64,000 nucleotides of DNA from an uncultured bacterium (GCA_905214875.1 CAJMNR010000011.1:1-64000); one strand, 5' to 3'. Shown: positions 1 to 8,349, counted from the stretch's first letter. Notes: a model not told the origin generated them from the letters alone. Numbers and translations are program-made.

Positions 1-1
1 A

Positions 2-430
2 TTTTCTCAGTCATTAGAGCAGTCCATAGATCCAGAACGAATCTATATCGAACAAGAAGAGGCAGAGAAAAATACAAATACGTATGCATTTCTTGAAGAC
101 ATTCCAATCGAAGAATTCTCAAGGCGTTATAGTATGGAACTTACGATTCAAATAGAGAAGGTAAATCCAAAGCAGATTGATGAAATTATGATTTCCTACT
201 GTAATGTAGAGGGCGTGTACCAGATTCGAGTAGATATGACATATGATGAAACCACGGTATGTCTGTCGGACTTGTTTCAAAACCCATATGCGGTCATGTT
301 ATTAAAGAATACAGCCTCATATGATGAGGAAGATATTCGTAAGGCAGTAATCGGAATAAAAGAGTCATTAGAGAGCATTAAGTGGGAGAATTATTATCCG
401 ATTAAGAATAAGGCAGTCCGTATTCTATAA
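2..430 (+). CDS. C-terminal part of an unrecognised protein (5' end outside window)
   Basis: The frame is open from base 2 to the stop at 428-430, giving 142 residues without a start, so the gene begins upstream of the window. An internal ATG at 134 exists, but the preceding residues are acidic and read as ordinary coding sequence. The visible part is soluble and mixed charged, with no membrane segment. I do not recognise a family. It is followed by a terminator at 455-508 shared with the convergent pfoR-like gene. Function unknown; confidence that it is coding is fairly high because of the long open frame and clean terminator. Confidence 0.65.
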   Translation, partial: FSQSLEQSIDPERIYIEQEEAEKNTNTYAFLEDIPIEEFSRRYSMELTIQIEKVNPKQIDEIMISYCNVEGVYQIRVDMTYDETTVCLSDLFQNPYAVMLLKNTASYDEEDIRKAVIGIKESLESIKWENYYPIKNKAVRIL

Positions 431-454
431 AAGGATTTGTAAACAAAGATAGTA

Positions 455-508
455 AAAAAAGAGTGTCGCTTAATAGTTATAAATAACTATTCTGCGACAC
501 TCTTTTAA
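455..508. terminator. Bidirectional intrinsic terminator
   Basis: A 13-bp stem (AAAAGAGTGTCGC at about 457-469 against GCGACACTCTTTT at about 494-506) has A-rich and T-rich flanks. The loop contains a second small dyad (ATAGTTAT/ATAACTAT). It can end transcription of both the plus-strand gene before it and the minus-strand gene after it. Confidence 0.85.
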
Positions 509-546
509 CGTTAAATGAATTTACAAGTTTAAAAGTTTTTTAATTT

Positions 547-1575
547 TTAAGCTTCTTCTTCAGTACCGCGGATTTCAGCAGCAGTCATGATCTTCTTGTT
601 TTTGAAGATGAAGTAACCAATGAAACCAGCAGCAACACTTACTGCGATACAACCAGCAGCAGCGATTAATACTTTAACAGCTGGATTGTAAGCGAACATT
701 ACTGCAAAACCAGCGATTGGAGTAGCTGTACCAGGAGTTCCATTTACAAGACCCATTAAAGCTACGATAATACCAGATAAAGCACCACCGATAAAGTTAG
801 TTACATATACTGGAATTGGGTTAGCACTGATGATATCAGCTTGAGTAAGTGGTTCAATTGCAACAGCGATTGTATCTTTCTTAGAACCGAATTTCATTTT
901 GTGGAAGAATACGAAGTTCATGAAAGAAGAACCGAATACAGCTAACGCACCGATAGCCATAGGAACACCTGTTAAACCAAGCATAGCTGTAAGAGCCATT
1001 GAGCTAAGTGGAGCAGTTGCAACAACTGTTAAGATACCACCAAGGATAATACCCATAACGATTGGGCTTGCAGTTGCAGATTTAACTAATACTTCACCGA
1101 TTGTTAATAAAGTTCCGTTAACAACTGGTTGAGTTGCCATAGCGATACCACGTGCAAGTGGAGCAGCAACAAGGATGATTACGATTAAGTCTAAACCAGC
1201 AGGTACTTTCTTTTCAAGGAATCTAACAACGTAAGCTACAAGGTAACCAGCGATGAAACCTGGTAAGATTCCGTAACCAGATACAGCAAGACCTGTAAGA
1301 ACTGCATATACTGGAGAAACGCCAAGAGCTAAAGGTACAAGGATACCAGCAGCAACGCCACCAAGACTACCGTTAGCAGCACCAACGCCTGCTAAAAATT
1401 CGATGTTTAATACGCCACCAAAGAATGCATCATGAAATGCTTCAACTAAGAAAGAAGCACAAGCTGCATTTGCTAAAGCACCCATAGCTTTCATACCGTT
1501 TGGCGCTTTGTAACTAAATAATGTGAATAAGCCTAATACAACAAGTAAAAGGGCTGTTCCTAATAAAATGTCCAT
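547..1575 (-). CDS. PfoR-like / PTS EIIC-type (PTS_EIIC_2) membrane protein
   Basis: A 342-residue, very hydrophobic protein with about eight to nine membrane segments rich in Gly, Ala and Val. It matches the family containing PfoR of Clostridium perfringens (about 343 residues, once called a perfringolysin regulator), now classed with PTS EIIC-like transporters. No EIIA or EIIB domain is fused or nearby, so phosphotransfer-driven sugar uptake is doubtful. It starts at ATG 1575 with a good ribosome site (CGGAGG) and lies 40 bases after sdaAA on the same strand, so it is probably the last gene of the serine dehydratase operon. From memory, Staphylococcus also has pfoR-like genes next to sdaAA/sdaAB. 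Inference: a membrane protein linked to serine or pyruvate handling. Confidence 0.8.
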   Translation of the reverse strand: MDILLGTALLLVVLGLFTLFSYKAPNGMKAMGALANAACASFLVEAFHDAFFGGVLNIEFLAGVGAANGSLGGVAAGILVPLALGVSPVYAVLTGLAVSGYGILPGFIAGYLVAYVVRFLEKKVPAGLDLIVIILVAAPLARGIAMATQPVVNGTLLTIGEVLVKSATASPIVMGIILGGILTVVATAPLSSMALTAMLGLTGVPMAIGALAVFGSSFMNFVFFHKMKFGSKKDTIAVAIEPLTQADIISANPIPVYVTNFIGGALSGIIVALMGLVNGTPGTATPIAGFAVMFAYNPAVKVLIAAAGCIAVSVAAGFIGYFIFKNKKIMTAAEIRGTEEEA

Positions 1576-1615
1576 AGTTATAAAAACCTCCGATTATTAA
1601 TTGGTAATGTCTATA

Positions 1616-2500
1616 TTAATTTTTTTTACCAAACACTTTTTCTTGAAGAGCTAAACCTGTTGGAGTTGTAGCACAACCACCTAATGCAGTTTCTCTTAAC
1701 TCTTCTGGTAGGCCTGTACCTACTTTATACATAGCTGCAACTGCTTCATCAAATGGAATCTTTGAATCAACACCAGCCATAACTAAATCAGCTGTACATA
1801 ATGCATTAACTGCACCAGATACATTTCTCTTTGCACAAGGAATTTCTACAAGTCCAGCAACTGGATCGCAAACAAGACCTAATACATTTTTGAAGATGAT
1901 AGCACCAGCATCTAAAGCCATTTTTGGAGTACCACCCATTAATTCAACAACTGCACCAGCAGCCATTGCAGAAGCAGAACCACATTCTGCTTGACATCCA
2001 CCTTCAGCACCAGCGAAAGTAGCGTTTAATCCGATGATCATACCGATTGCAGAAGCAGCGAATAAACCATCAATTAATTCTTCATCAGTTTTATTTAAAA
2101 TTGCTCCAGTAGTTAAGATAACAGCAGGAAGGATACCGCATGATCCAGCAGTTGGACATGCTACGATTTTACCCATTGCACCGTTAACTTCTGAAGAAGA
2201 GATTGCCATAGCCATAGCCATTACAATGCCTTTACCCATTAATGGAGTGCCATTGTCATGGTATTGTTGAAGGCGGTATGCATCACCACCGATTAATCCA
2301 GTAAGAGAGTAAACTTCTTTTTCTCTTCCTGCAGTAGCACTTTCTCTCATTGCTTCAAGAGTAAGTTTCATTTGAGCACGAAGTTCTTCACGAGTAAGGC
2401 CTTTTAATTCCATTTCTTGACGAATTGCATATTCGCCTAATGTGATATTTTCTTCTTTACAAATTTCGATAAGTTCTAAGCCAGTACGAGCGATATTCAT
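1616..2500 (-). CDS. sdaAA: L-serine ammonia-lyase, iron-sulfur type, alpha subunit
   Basis: 294 residues, the usual length for the alpha chain of the two-subunit enzyme that converts L-serine to pyruvate and ammonia in the cytoplasm. Conserved cysteines are visible in the family motifs: ACPTAGSCG (C115, C121), GGCQAECG (C169, C173), CDPVAG (C211), EIPC (C222) and GGCATTPTG (C276). C169, C211 and C222 are the likely [4Fe-4S] ligands by analogy with bacterial serine dehydratases. The start lies two bases after the sdaAB stop, so the two chains are translationally coupled. The oxygen-sensitive cluster fits an anaerobe. Confidence 0.95.
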   Translation of the reverse strand: MNIARTGLELIEICKEENITLGEYAIRQEMELKGLTREELRAQMKLTLEAMRESATAGREKEVYSLTGLIGGDAYRLQQYHDNGTPLMGKGIVMAMAMAISSSEVNGAMGKIVACPTAGSCGILPAVILTTGAILNKTDEELIDGLFAASAIGMIIGLNATFAGAEGGCQAECGSASAMAAGAVVELMGGTPKMALDAGAIIFKNVLGLVCDPVAGLVEIPCAKRNVSGAVNALCTADLVMAGVDSKIPFDEAVAAMYKVGTGLPEELRETALGGCATTPTGLALQEKVFGKKN

Positions 2501-2502
2501 AT

Positions 2503-3180
2503 TTATTTACCTCCTAAAGAATTGATAACGATTACACGGTTAACACCAGCAACAGCTTCGATTTCTTTTACAATGTCTGCTGAAACTTTTTCATCAACTT
2601 CTAATGTCATTGTCGCGCTCTTTCCTTTCTGACTTCTAACAAGAGTCATATGAGCGATGTTAATGTCATTTTGATAGAATAATGTAGAAATTTTTGAAAC
2701 CGTGCCAGGAATGTCATCATGGCAAGTAATGATTGTTGGATATTCTCCAGTAATCTGAACTTTATTTCCGTTAATTTCTTGGATGGCTACTAAACCACCA
2801 CCGATAGAGGAGCCAAGTACTTCCCAAGAGATATCGTCACAGTCTGTGATTAAGAATTTAACAGTGTTAGGATGAACTTGTCCTAAGTCAGCAGGTTGGA
2901 ATTTAATCTTAATTCCTTCTTTTTCAGCTAATTCCATAGAATTTCTTAATCTTGCATCATCTGGTTCCATTCCTAAGATACCAGCAACAAGTGCACGATC
3001 TGTTCCGTGTCCACGGTAAGTTTCTTTAAAAGATCCGTGAAGAAGGAATGTAATTTCTTTCATTGGTTTGTTTACAACCGTTTTTGCGATTTTTCCTAAT
3101 CTGGCTGCGCCAGCTGTATGCGAGGATGATGGACCGATCATGATTGGCCCAAGAACGTCAAATACCCCTATATTTGCCAT
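2503..3180 (-). CDS. sdaAB: L-serine ammonia-lyase, iron-sulfur type, beta subunit
   Basis: 225 residues. The N-terminal part carries the beta-chain signature GPSSSHTAGAARLG (about residues 17-30). The C-terminal part (about 148-225) is an ACT domain, which in this family is thought to bind serine or set subunit contacts. It is the first gene of the minus-strand operon sdaAB-sdaAA-pfoR-like and has a ribosome site (GGAAAGGA) before ATG 3180. A candidate promoter lies at 3259-3287. Together with SdaAA it catabolises serine, opposite in direction to serC/serA at 53-55 kb. Confidence 0.95.
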   Translation of the reverse strand: MANIGVFDVLGPIMIGPSSSHTAGAARLGKIAKTVVNKPMKEITFLLHGSFKETYRGHGTDRALVAGILGMEPDDARLRNSMELAEKEGIKIKFQPADLGQVHPNTVKFLITDCDDISWEVLGSSIGGGLVAIQEINGNKVQITGEYPTIITCHDDIPGTVSKISTLFYQNDINIAHMTLVRSQKGKSATMTLEVDEKVSADIVKEIEAVAGVNRVIVINSLGGK

Positions 3181-3258
3181 AGTACTTATCCTTTCCTTTA
3201 TAAACGTCTATTGTTAAAAATTGACGAAATATTACTTTTTTTAACTTAATTCTTTCTG

Positions 3259-3287
3259 AGTATACTATAAATTTTTTCATTTGTATA
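3259..3287 (-). promoter_or_regulatory. Candidate promoter of the sda operon
   Basis: On the minus strand a -35-like TATACA (3287-3282) is followed by 17 bases and a -10 TATACT (3264-3259). The start site would be near 3252, leaving a leader of about 70 bases. Only four of six bases match in the -35. Confidence 0.4.
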
Positions 3288-3781
3288 TATTTTTAGACAA
3301 ATTCCTTAAATTTACAGTCTGGATTAGACAAAATTGCATATAATAAATAGAAATATGGGTGTTTTTAGTGAAAGATGTGGATAGTGTTCAATGATTGTAC
3401 TTGGATTGAAACAACCTAGTGGTTAAAATGTACAAAATAGGCATGGTTTTGAATTGTTTTTCTATAGAAACAATCCAATGTATTAAATTGTATACAATAG
3501 TTGGTTGTGCATACCATATAAAGATGTAATGGGAAAGCAGAGGGAATGTGGTTGCTAGTAAATGAGTTTCTTCCTATATAATAGTCATTAAAAAAAGTGA
3601 ATGACGATACTAGAAAAATGAAATAAAAGTAAAAAGATAGGTAAAACTATAAATAAAAGTCTGAAAATATTAAAAATTGAGTAAATTTCCAAAAATTAAT
3701 TATAATAAAATCTAGCAATTGTGACGATTGTCTGTTACAATATATCTCATATTTTGAGATAGAAACGTGAGAGAAAATAGA
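3288..3781. promoter_or_regulatory. Divergent intergenic region with two perfect 12-bp palindromes
   Basis: About 500 bases without a gene, between the sda promoter and the PfkB kinase. It is AT-rich. It holds a dyad at 3453-3474 whose core TTTCTATAGAAA (3459-3470) is a perfect palindrome, and a second perfect palindrome ATTGTATACAAT at 3487-3498, of the GntR-operator style. A promoter for the kinase is at 3677-3706 (TTGAGT, 18 bases, TATAAT). I see no small ORF or riboswitch that I can support. Confidence 0.4.
3677..3706 (+). promoter_or_regulatory. Candidate promoter of the PfkB kinase gene
   Basis: TTGAGT (3677-3682) and TATAAT (3701-3706) with an 18-base spacer. The -10 is a perfect match. 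A second weaker pair, TTGTGA (3719-3724) and TATATC (3741-3746), lies downstream. Confidence 0.45.
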
Positions 3782-4723
3782 ATGGAATCATATGTATTAG
3801 TATTAGGTGTATCTGTATACGACATTTTTGGATTTGCAGATCAAAATTATAAAGACAAAGATTCAAATCCAGGTCGTGTAGGCGTGTCTTTTGGAGGCGT
3901 TTGTAGAAATATTGCGGAAAACTCAGCAAGAGTTGGCGTAAATACAAAGTTTATTACAGTCGTTGGCGACGACGAAAAGGGTAAAAGTTTATTACAAGAT
4001 GCTAAGGAAAAAAATCTTGACGTAGAAGATTCATTAATTATCAAAGGTGGATCCACTCCTACGTACATGGCTATTTTAGACGAGCATGGCGAAATGCAGT
4101 CTGCAATTGTAGATATGAAGATTACTGACCTGATGACTACAGAATTTGTAGATTCTAAATCAGAAGTTATTGAGAATGCGGAATATATGGTATTAGATGT
4201 AGACAATCCTATTATCTTAGAGCATATATTGACAACTTACTCTGGCAAGACGAAATTTATCGTAGATTCTGTATCTGCAGCCAAAGTACTACGAGTGAAA
4301 CATCTCATTAAGAATCTCCATACGTTTAAGCCAAATCGTCATGAGGCAGAAATATTATGTGGATTTCCGATTATTTGTAAAGAAGATGTTAGAAAAGCAG
4401 GTAAATATTTTAGAAGCCTTGGAATCGAAAATGTTTTTATTAGTTTAGATGAAGATGGCATATACTATAATGATGGGAATGAGGAAGGCATTATTAAAGC
4501 CAAAGAAGTACCAGTAGTTAATGTAACAGGTGCTGGTGATTCTTGTGTAGCAGGTCTTGTATATGGTTATAAGAACGATTTAGATATCAAAGATACTGTA
4601 AAATATGCAATTGCTATGTCGGCAATCACAATCTCCCATAAACAAACGATCCATCCAGATATGTGTTGTAACATGGTTGAAACATACCTAGATACACTTG
4701 GTTGGGAAATTTGTGAATTTTAG
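3782..4723 (+). CDS. PfkB-family carbohydrate/nucleoside kinase
   Basis: 313 residues from ATG 3782; a GTG five codons earlier (3767) is possible, but its sequence GTGAGAG looks like the ribosome site for the ATG. PfkB hallmarks are present: an N-terminal substrate region with GVSFGGVCRNIAEN, and the C-terminal signature NVTGAGDSCVAGL containing the anion hole and catalytic Asp. Members phosphorylate sugars or nucleosides with ATP. The overall style recalls pseudouridine or adenosine kinases, but the substrate cannot be fixed from sequence. It is followed 65 bases later by the DUF503 gene and they share the terminator at 5083. Confidence 0.85.
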   Translation: MESYVLVLGVSVYDIFGFADQNYKDKDSNPGRVGVSFGGVCRNIAENSARVGVNTKFITVVGDDEKGKSLLQDAKEKNLDVEDSLIIKGGSTPTYMAILDEHGEMQSAIVDMKITDLMTTEFVDSKSEVIENAEYMVLDVDNPIILEHILTTYSGKTKFIVDSVSAAKVLRVKHLIKNLHTFKPNRHEAEILCGFPIICKEDVRKAGKYFRSLGIENVFISLDEDGIYYNDGNEEGIIKAKEVPVVNVTGAGDSCVAGLVYGYKNDLDIKDTVKYAIAMSAITISHKQTIHPDMCCNMVETYLDTLGWEICEF

Positions 4724-4788
4724 CATCTTGGATACAATAAGTAATTGACTTCTAGGGGAAAATGGTAATATGGAAGGAGCAAATTATC

Positions 4789-5076
4789 ATGAAAATCTAT
4801 GCAATAGAATTAACCCTAAGGGCTCCATGGGTTCACTCCTTAAAAGAGAAACGAATGATTGTCAGAAGCCTCGTAAAGAAGCTGCACAATACATTCAATA
4901 TTTCGGTTGGCGAGATTGCCAAGCAGGATGAACACCAAATCATTGTCATTGGAATTGTCGGTCTAGCCATAACGGCAAGGCAGCTAGATTCCAGAATGGA
5001 AGAGATTATTATATTTGTTGAAGAAAATACGGAAGCAGAAGTAATAAAGGTAAAAAAAGAAAAAGATTTTTATTGA
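4789..5076 (+). CDS. DUF503 (YlxP-like) small protein
   Basis: 95 residues from ATG 4789, chosen because GGAAGGAG lies just upstream; an in-frame ATG at 4762 has no such site. It shows the family pattern of LHSLKEKR-like N-terminal motif (here VHSLKEKRMIVRSL), a conserved HNTFNISVGEI segment and a beta-rich C terminus. DUF503 proteins are small cytoplasmic proteins; YlxP of Bacillus lies in the infB-rbfA region and is suspected to act in ribosome biogenesis. That context is absent here. Function unproven. Confidence 0.85.
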   Translation: MKIYAIELTLRAPWVHSLKEKRMIVRSLVKKLHNTFNISVGEIAKQDEHQIIVIGIVGLAITARQLDSRMEEIIIFVEENTEAEVIKVKKEKDFY

Positions 5077-5082
5077 TTATGA

Positions 5083-5120
5083 ATGCGCCAAGTACAATCA
5101 TGTACTTGGCGTATTTTTTT
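5083..5120 (+). terminator. Intrinsic terminator after the DUF503 gene
   Basis: Stem TGCGCCAAGTACA / TGTACTTGGCGTA, loop of about four bases, then a run of T. Confidence 0.9.
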
Positions 5121-5140
5121 CTGCCAACAAATGAGTGAAA

Positions 5141-5215
5141 GTTAACTAGAAGTTGACTAAATTAACAAAAGTTAACATACGCTCCATTGTGTCAACGAGT
5201 ACGATACTGTATATT
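5141..5215 (+). promoter_or_regulatory. Promoter of the XRE-ABC operon with phased GTTAAC-like repeats
   Basis: A promoter TTGTGT (5187-5192), 17-base spacer, TATATT (5210-5215) lies ahead of the XRE gene. Upstream and across the -35 are hexamers GTTAAC (5141), GTTGAC (5152), ATTAAC (5161), GTTAAC (5171) and the inverted form GTCAAC (5191), spaced near 10, 10, 10 and 20 bases. This is the arrangement expected for a regulator that binds one face of the helix. The XRE protein encoded next is the obvious candidate. Confidence 0.55.
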
Positions 5216-5247
5216 GTAGATAGAAAGAGAGCAAAGGAGGTTTTGAC

Positions 5248-6357
5248 GTGGGAGAATTAAAATTAGCCAATAATCTAGTTGCATTTCGTAAGGAACGAAA
5301 GATTACGCAAGATACTTTGGCCGAATTTGTGGGTGTATCGAAAGCATCTGTTTCAAAATGGGAAACAGGACAGTGTTTTCCTGACATTACGATATTGCCA
5401 AAGCTGGCAGTCTATTTTAACTGTACGATTGATGAACTAATGGGATATGAGGCGCAATTAGGGAAAGAACAGATAAGAAAAGTGTATGAAACATTGGCAA
5501 AACGTTTTGGAGAAGAACCATTAGATGCCGTATTAGAAGAGTGTAATAAGTGGATAAAAGATTATTATTCCTGTTATCCATTTTTAGAACAGATGAGTAT
5601 CCTGCTTTTAAATCATCACATGCTTGCAAAAGATGAGGAACAAAAGAATGAAATCTTAGATTTAGTTATTTCACTTTGTAAGAGAATCTGCAAGAATAGT
5701 GAAGACATTACCCTATGTAAAGAGGTAATATCCGTGCAAGCCATGGCAAATGTGTGTAAAAATAATCCGGAAGAAGTATTTAATCTGCTTGGAGAGAAAG
5801 CTCATCCGTATATAGGAAATGATGAAATGATTGCACAAGCCTATCAGATGACGGGAAATGTAAGGATGGCTGATGAGATTACCCAAGTCTGTATGTATCA
5901 GCATTTATTAGGATTAATCCAAGCGTTAAATATGTATTTATCCATGCATATGCAAGAGAAAGAGTTAAGTGATAAAATTCTTACACGTATGTTTCAAATT
6001 GCTAAAACATTCGATTTAAAAGAACTTAATCCGAATTGTTACGCCAATATATATTATGGGGCAGCATTGACATATAGCATTGGAGGAGAAAAGGAAAAAG
6101 CAATAAACATGTTGCGAGAATTCCTTGATGCATTTGATATACTCATTAAAGATTACCGTATTCATGGAGATGAATTCTTTTACTTGATTGATGATTTTAT
6201 TGAATCCTTCCAATTGGGCTCACAAGGAGTAAGAGAACAAAAAGTAGTAATAGAAAGCATAGTGGAAGCGCTTCAGAATCCAGTATTTCAACCGTTATTT
6301 GAAGAAGCAGAGTATAAACAATTATTTGCAGAATATAAAAACAAATATGATTTATAA
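5248..6357 (+). CDS. XRE-family transcriptional regulator with long helical C-terminal domain
   Basis: 369 residues starting at GTG 5248 behind a strong AAAGGAGG. Residues about 5-60 form a Cro/CI-type helix-turn-helix (QDTLAEFVGVSKASVSKWE). The remaining about 300 residues are alpha-helical with TPR-like periodicity and no enzyme motif, as in many Firmicute regulators that sense peptides or envelope stress. It is followed after 15 bases by the PLDc_N-ABC genes, so it most likely regulates that operon. The repeated GTTAAC sites in its promoter suggest autoregulation. The ligand is unknown. Confidence 0.85.
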   Translation: MGELKLANNLVAFRKERKITQDTLAEFVGVSKASVSKWETGQCFPDITILPKLAVYFNCTIDELMGYEAQLGKEQIRKVYETLAKRFGEEPLDAVLEECNKWIKDYYSCYPFLEQMSILLLNHHMLAKDEEQKNEILDLVISLCKRICKNSEDITLCKEVISVQAMANVCKNNPEEVFNLLGEKAHPYIGNDEMIAQAYQMTGNVRMADEITQVCMYQHLLGLIQALNMYLSMHMQEKELSDKILTRMFQIAKTFDLKELNPNCYANIYYGAALTYSIGGEKEKAINMLREFLDAFDILIKDYRIHGDEFFYLIDDFIESFQLGSQGVREQKVVIESIVEALQNPVFQPLFEEAEYKQLFAEYKNKYDL

Positions 6358-6372
6358 AAGGAGAGTATCTAT

Positions 6373-6573
6373 ATGGGAAATCTAGCAGACTATTTAGTAT
6401 TTTTAATTCCAATCGCAATTGTTGAGGTCGCACTTGCTGCAGCTGCCCTAATTCATATATTTAGACATAATAAGTATCGTTTCGGAAATCGCATTCTTTG
6501 GATTTTAATTGTATGCTGCATTCAGATCATTGGACCTGTAGTTTACTTCACAGTAGGAAAAGGGGAGGAATAG
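6373..6573 (+). CDS. PLDc_N-domain small membrane protein (YxlE-like)
   Basis: 66 residues with two membrane helices (about 5-28 and 41-61) and the short motif GNRILWILIVCCIQIIGPVVYF typical in shape of the phospholipase D nuclease N-terminal (PLDc_N) domain, here without any PLD catalytic part. AAAGGAGAG precedes ATG 6373. In Bacillus subtilis, YxlE is the same kind of protein and is encoded before YxlF/YxlG ABC subunits in the sigY operon. The order here (PLDc_N, ATPase, permease) is identical. Probably an accessory membrane subunit of the transporter. Confidence 0.8.
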   Translation: MGNLADYLVFLIPIAIVEVALAAAALIHIFRHNKYRFGNRILWILIVCCIQIIGPVVYFTVGKGEE

Positions 6574-6578
6574 CGCAT

Positions 6579-7511
6579 ATGCTTCGTTTGGAACACGTGA
6601 AAAAGAAATTTGGTGAGAAGGAAATTATAAAAGATTTATCATTTTCAGTACCCAAAGGAGAAGTCTTTGGCTTTATAGGTCAGAATGGAGCGGGAAAGAC
6701 AACGACTATGAAAATGATCTTAGGCCTTCTAAAGTCTGACGGGGGTGAAATCTTTGTAAATGAAAAAAAGGTGGAATATGGACAGAATAAGACAAATCAG
6801 TATATCGGCTATTTACCAGATGTACCAGAGTTTTATCCTTATATGAAACCTATGGAGTATTTGAGGCTATGCGGTGAAATTACAGGGATGGATAGAAAAC
6901 ATATTCAAAAGCGTAGCGAAGAGTTACTTGAAATGGTTGGGTTAGAGAAGGAACATAAACGAATTGGCGGCTTTTCGAGAGGAATGAAACAGAGGCTTGG
7001 TATTGCACAGGCACTTTTGAATTCGCCTAAATTACTTATTTGTGATGAACCTACATCAGCACTTGATCCCATTGGGAGAAAAGAAATCTTAGATATTTTG
7101 GTAAAGGGAAAAGAAGAGACTACAATTATCTTTTCCACTCATATATTGTCAGATGTGGAACGTATTTGTGACAGCATTGCAGTATTGAATGATGGAAAGG
7201 CAGTAATGCAAGGAACTTTAAGTGAGATAAGGAAGGCGCATAAGAAGGATAGTTTATCGCTTATTTTTAACTCTGAAAAAGAAGTAAAGGAATTCTTAGC
7301 CGATTCTGCAATCAGGGATATGCAAGAGAAAAAAGTATTCTTAGTGGAACATGCAGAGGAAAAAGAAAAAATTTTGCTTCATACAAGACATTTAAAAAAT
7401 GTGCAAGGAGAAGCTTTTAAGGCATGTACAAGGCTAGAATGCTATCCAAAAGAAATTGTGCTGACAGAGCCGACGTTAGAGTCGGTGTTTATGGAGGTGG
7501 TAAACAGATGA
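6579..7511 (+). CDS. ABC transporter ATP-binding protein (YxlF/CcmA-type)
   Basis: 310 residues from ATG 6579, chosen because GGGGAGG lies just upstream; an in-frame ATG at 6498 sits inside the preceding gene. Walker A GQNGAGKTT, signature FSRGMKQRLGIA and Walker B LLICDEPT are intact, with the H-loop in IIFSTHILSDVE. A C-terminal extension of about 90 residues follows, usual for drug or bacteriocin exporters of the ABC-2 class. The stop overlaps the permease start (ATGA). Inferred role: energy subunit for export or immunity against a toxic peptide or lipid-targeting compound. Confidence 0.9.
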   Translation: MLRLEHVKKKFGEKEIIKDLSFSVPKGEVFGFIGQNGAGKTTTMKMILGLLKSDGGEIFVNEKKVEYGQNKTNQYIGYLPDVPEFYPYMKPMEYLRLCGEITGMDRKHIQKRSEELLEMVGLEKEHKRIGGFSRGMKQRLGIAQALLNSPKLLICDEPTSALDPIGRKEILDILVKGKEETTIIFSTHILSDVERICDSIAVLNDGKAVMQGTLSEIRKAHKKDSLSLIFNSEKEVKEFLADSAIRDMQEKKVFLVEHAEEKEKILLHTRHLKNVQGEAFKACTRLECYPKEIVLTEPTLESVFMEVVNR

Positions 7512-8272
7512 ACGGATACGTTGCATTTTTGAAAAAAGAGTGGATGGAAGCAGTAAGAAGTTACAAGTTGTTTTTAATGGGAGGAGTGTTCCTATTATTA
7601 GGAATTCTGAACCCTATGACGGCAAAGCTTATGCCAGTGATATTGGAAAATTTCATGCCAGATGGTATGACGATACAAATCGAAGAAACGACAGCATTGG
7701 ATTCTTGGATGCAGTTTTATTCAAATATCCCGCAGATAGGCATGGTTGTGTTAGTTATTATGTTCTCAGGGATGATGGCAAGTGAGTGGAATAAAGGTAC
7801 ATTGATACCTATACTGACAAAAGGATTAAAAAGAGGAAGTGTCTTAGCAGCAAAATATACAATTGCAACAGGAATCTGGACTGCAAGTTACGTATTATGT
7901 GCATTTATCTCTTGGGCCTATACGGTGTATTTCTGGCCAAATGACAAAGTACATTATCTTCTGTTTTCAATGTTTTGCTTATGGATGTTTGGATTACTTT
8001 TGCTTTCTATTGTGCTCTTAGGAAGTGTCTTATTCAACACTATGGCATTAACAATGTTATTTACAGGAGGAAGCGTTGTTATCATGTTTTTAATTCAAAT
8101 GGTTCCAAAGGCTGCAAAGTATTGTCCGACTAAATTGCAAGGTGATAACTTAAACCTTCTTAAGGGAGCGGCAACATGCAGCGAATTTTATTGTGCTATT
8201 GGGATATCTATTGGAATAATAATTTTTTGTCTGATAACGAGCGTTGTAGTCTTTAATAGAAGAAAAATATAG
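7508..8272 (+). CDS. ABC-2 type permease (YxlG-like)
   Basis: 254 residues from ATG 7508, which overlaps the ATPase stop by four bases. About six hydrophobic segments are seen (e.g. residues about 19-40, 78-98, 115-135, 150-172, 180-202, 227-248), with a short extracytoplasmic loop after the first, the layout of ABC-2 permeases. It completes the XRE-PLDc_N-ATPase-permease operon. No terminator is obvious directly after it; the next gene has its own promoter. Confidence 0.85.
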   Translation: MNGYVAFLKKEWMEAVRSYKLFLMGGVFLLLGILNPMTAKLMPVILENFMPDGMTIQIEETTALDSWMQFYSNIPQIGMVVLVIMFSGMMASEWNKGTLIPILTKGLKRGSVLAAKYTIATGIWTASYVLCAFISWAYTVYFWPNDKVHYLLFSMFCLWMFGLLLLSIVLLGSVLFNTMALTMLFTGGSVVIMFLIQMVPKAAKYCPTKLQGDNLNLLKGAATCSEFYCAIGISIGIIIFCLITSVVVFNRRKI

Positions 8273-8317
8273 GTTACAAAGAAGAAATTCCCATACTATA
8301 TATATACTGGATAATGG

Positions 8318-8323
8318 TATAAT
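8318..8323 (+). promoter_or_regulatory. Extended -10 promoter of the CxxC membrane-protein gene
   Basis: TGG-TATAAT at 8315-8323, 27 bases before the GTG start at 8350. The -35 region is poor, as is common with extended -10 promoters. Confidence 0.45.
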
Positions 8324-8349
8324 GGTAGAGAAGATAGGAGTGTGATCAG

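Noticed and set aside
547..1575. Ordinary sugar PTS transporter
   Set aside because: No EIIA or EIIB domains are fused or nearby, and the sequence fits the PfoR-like group.
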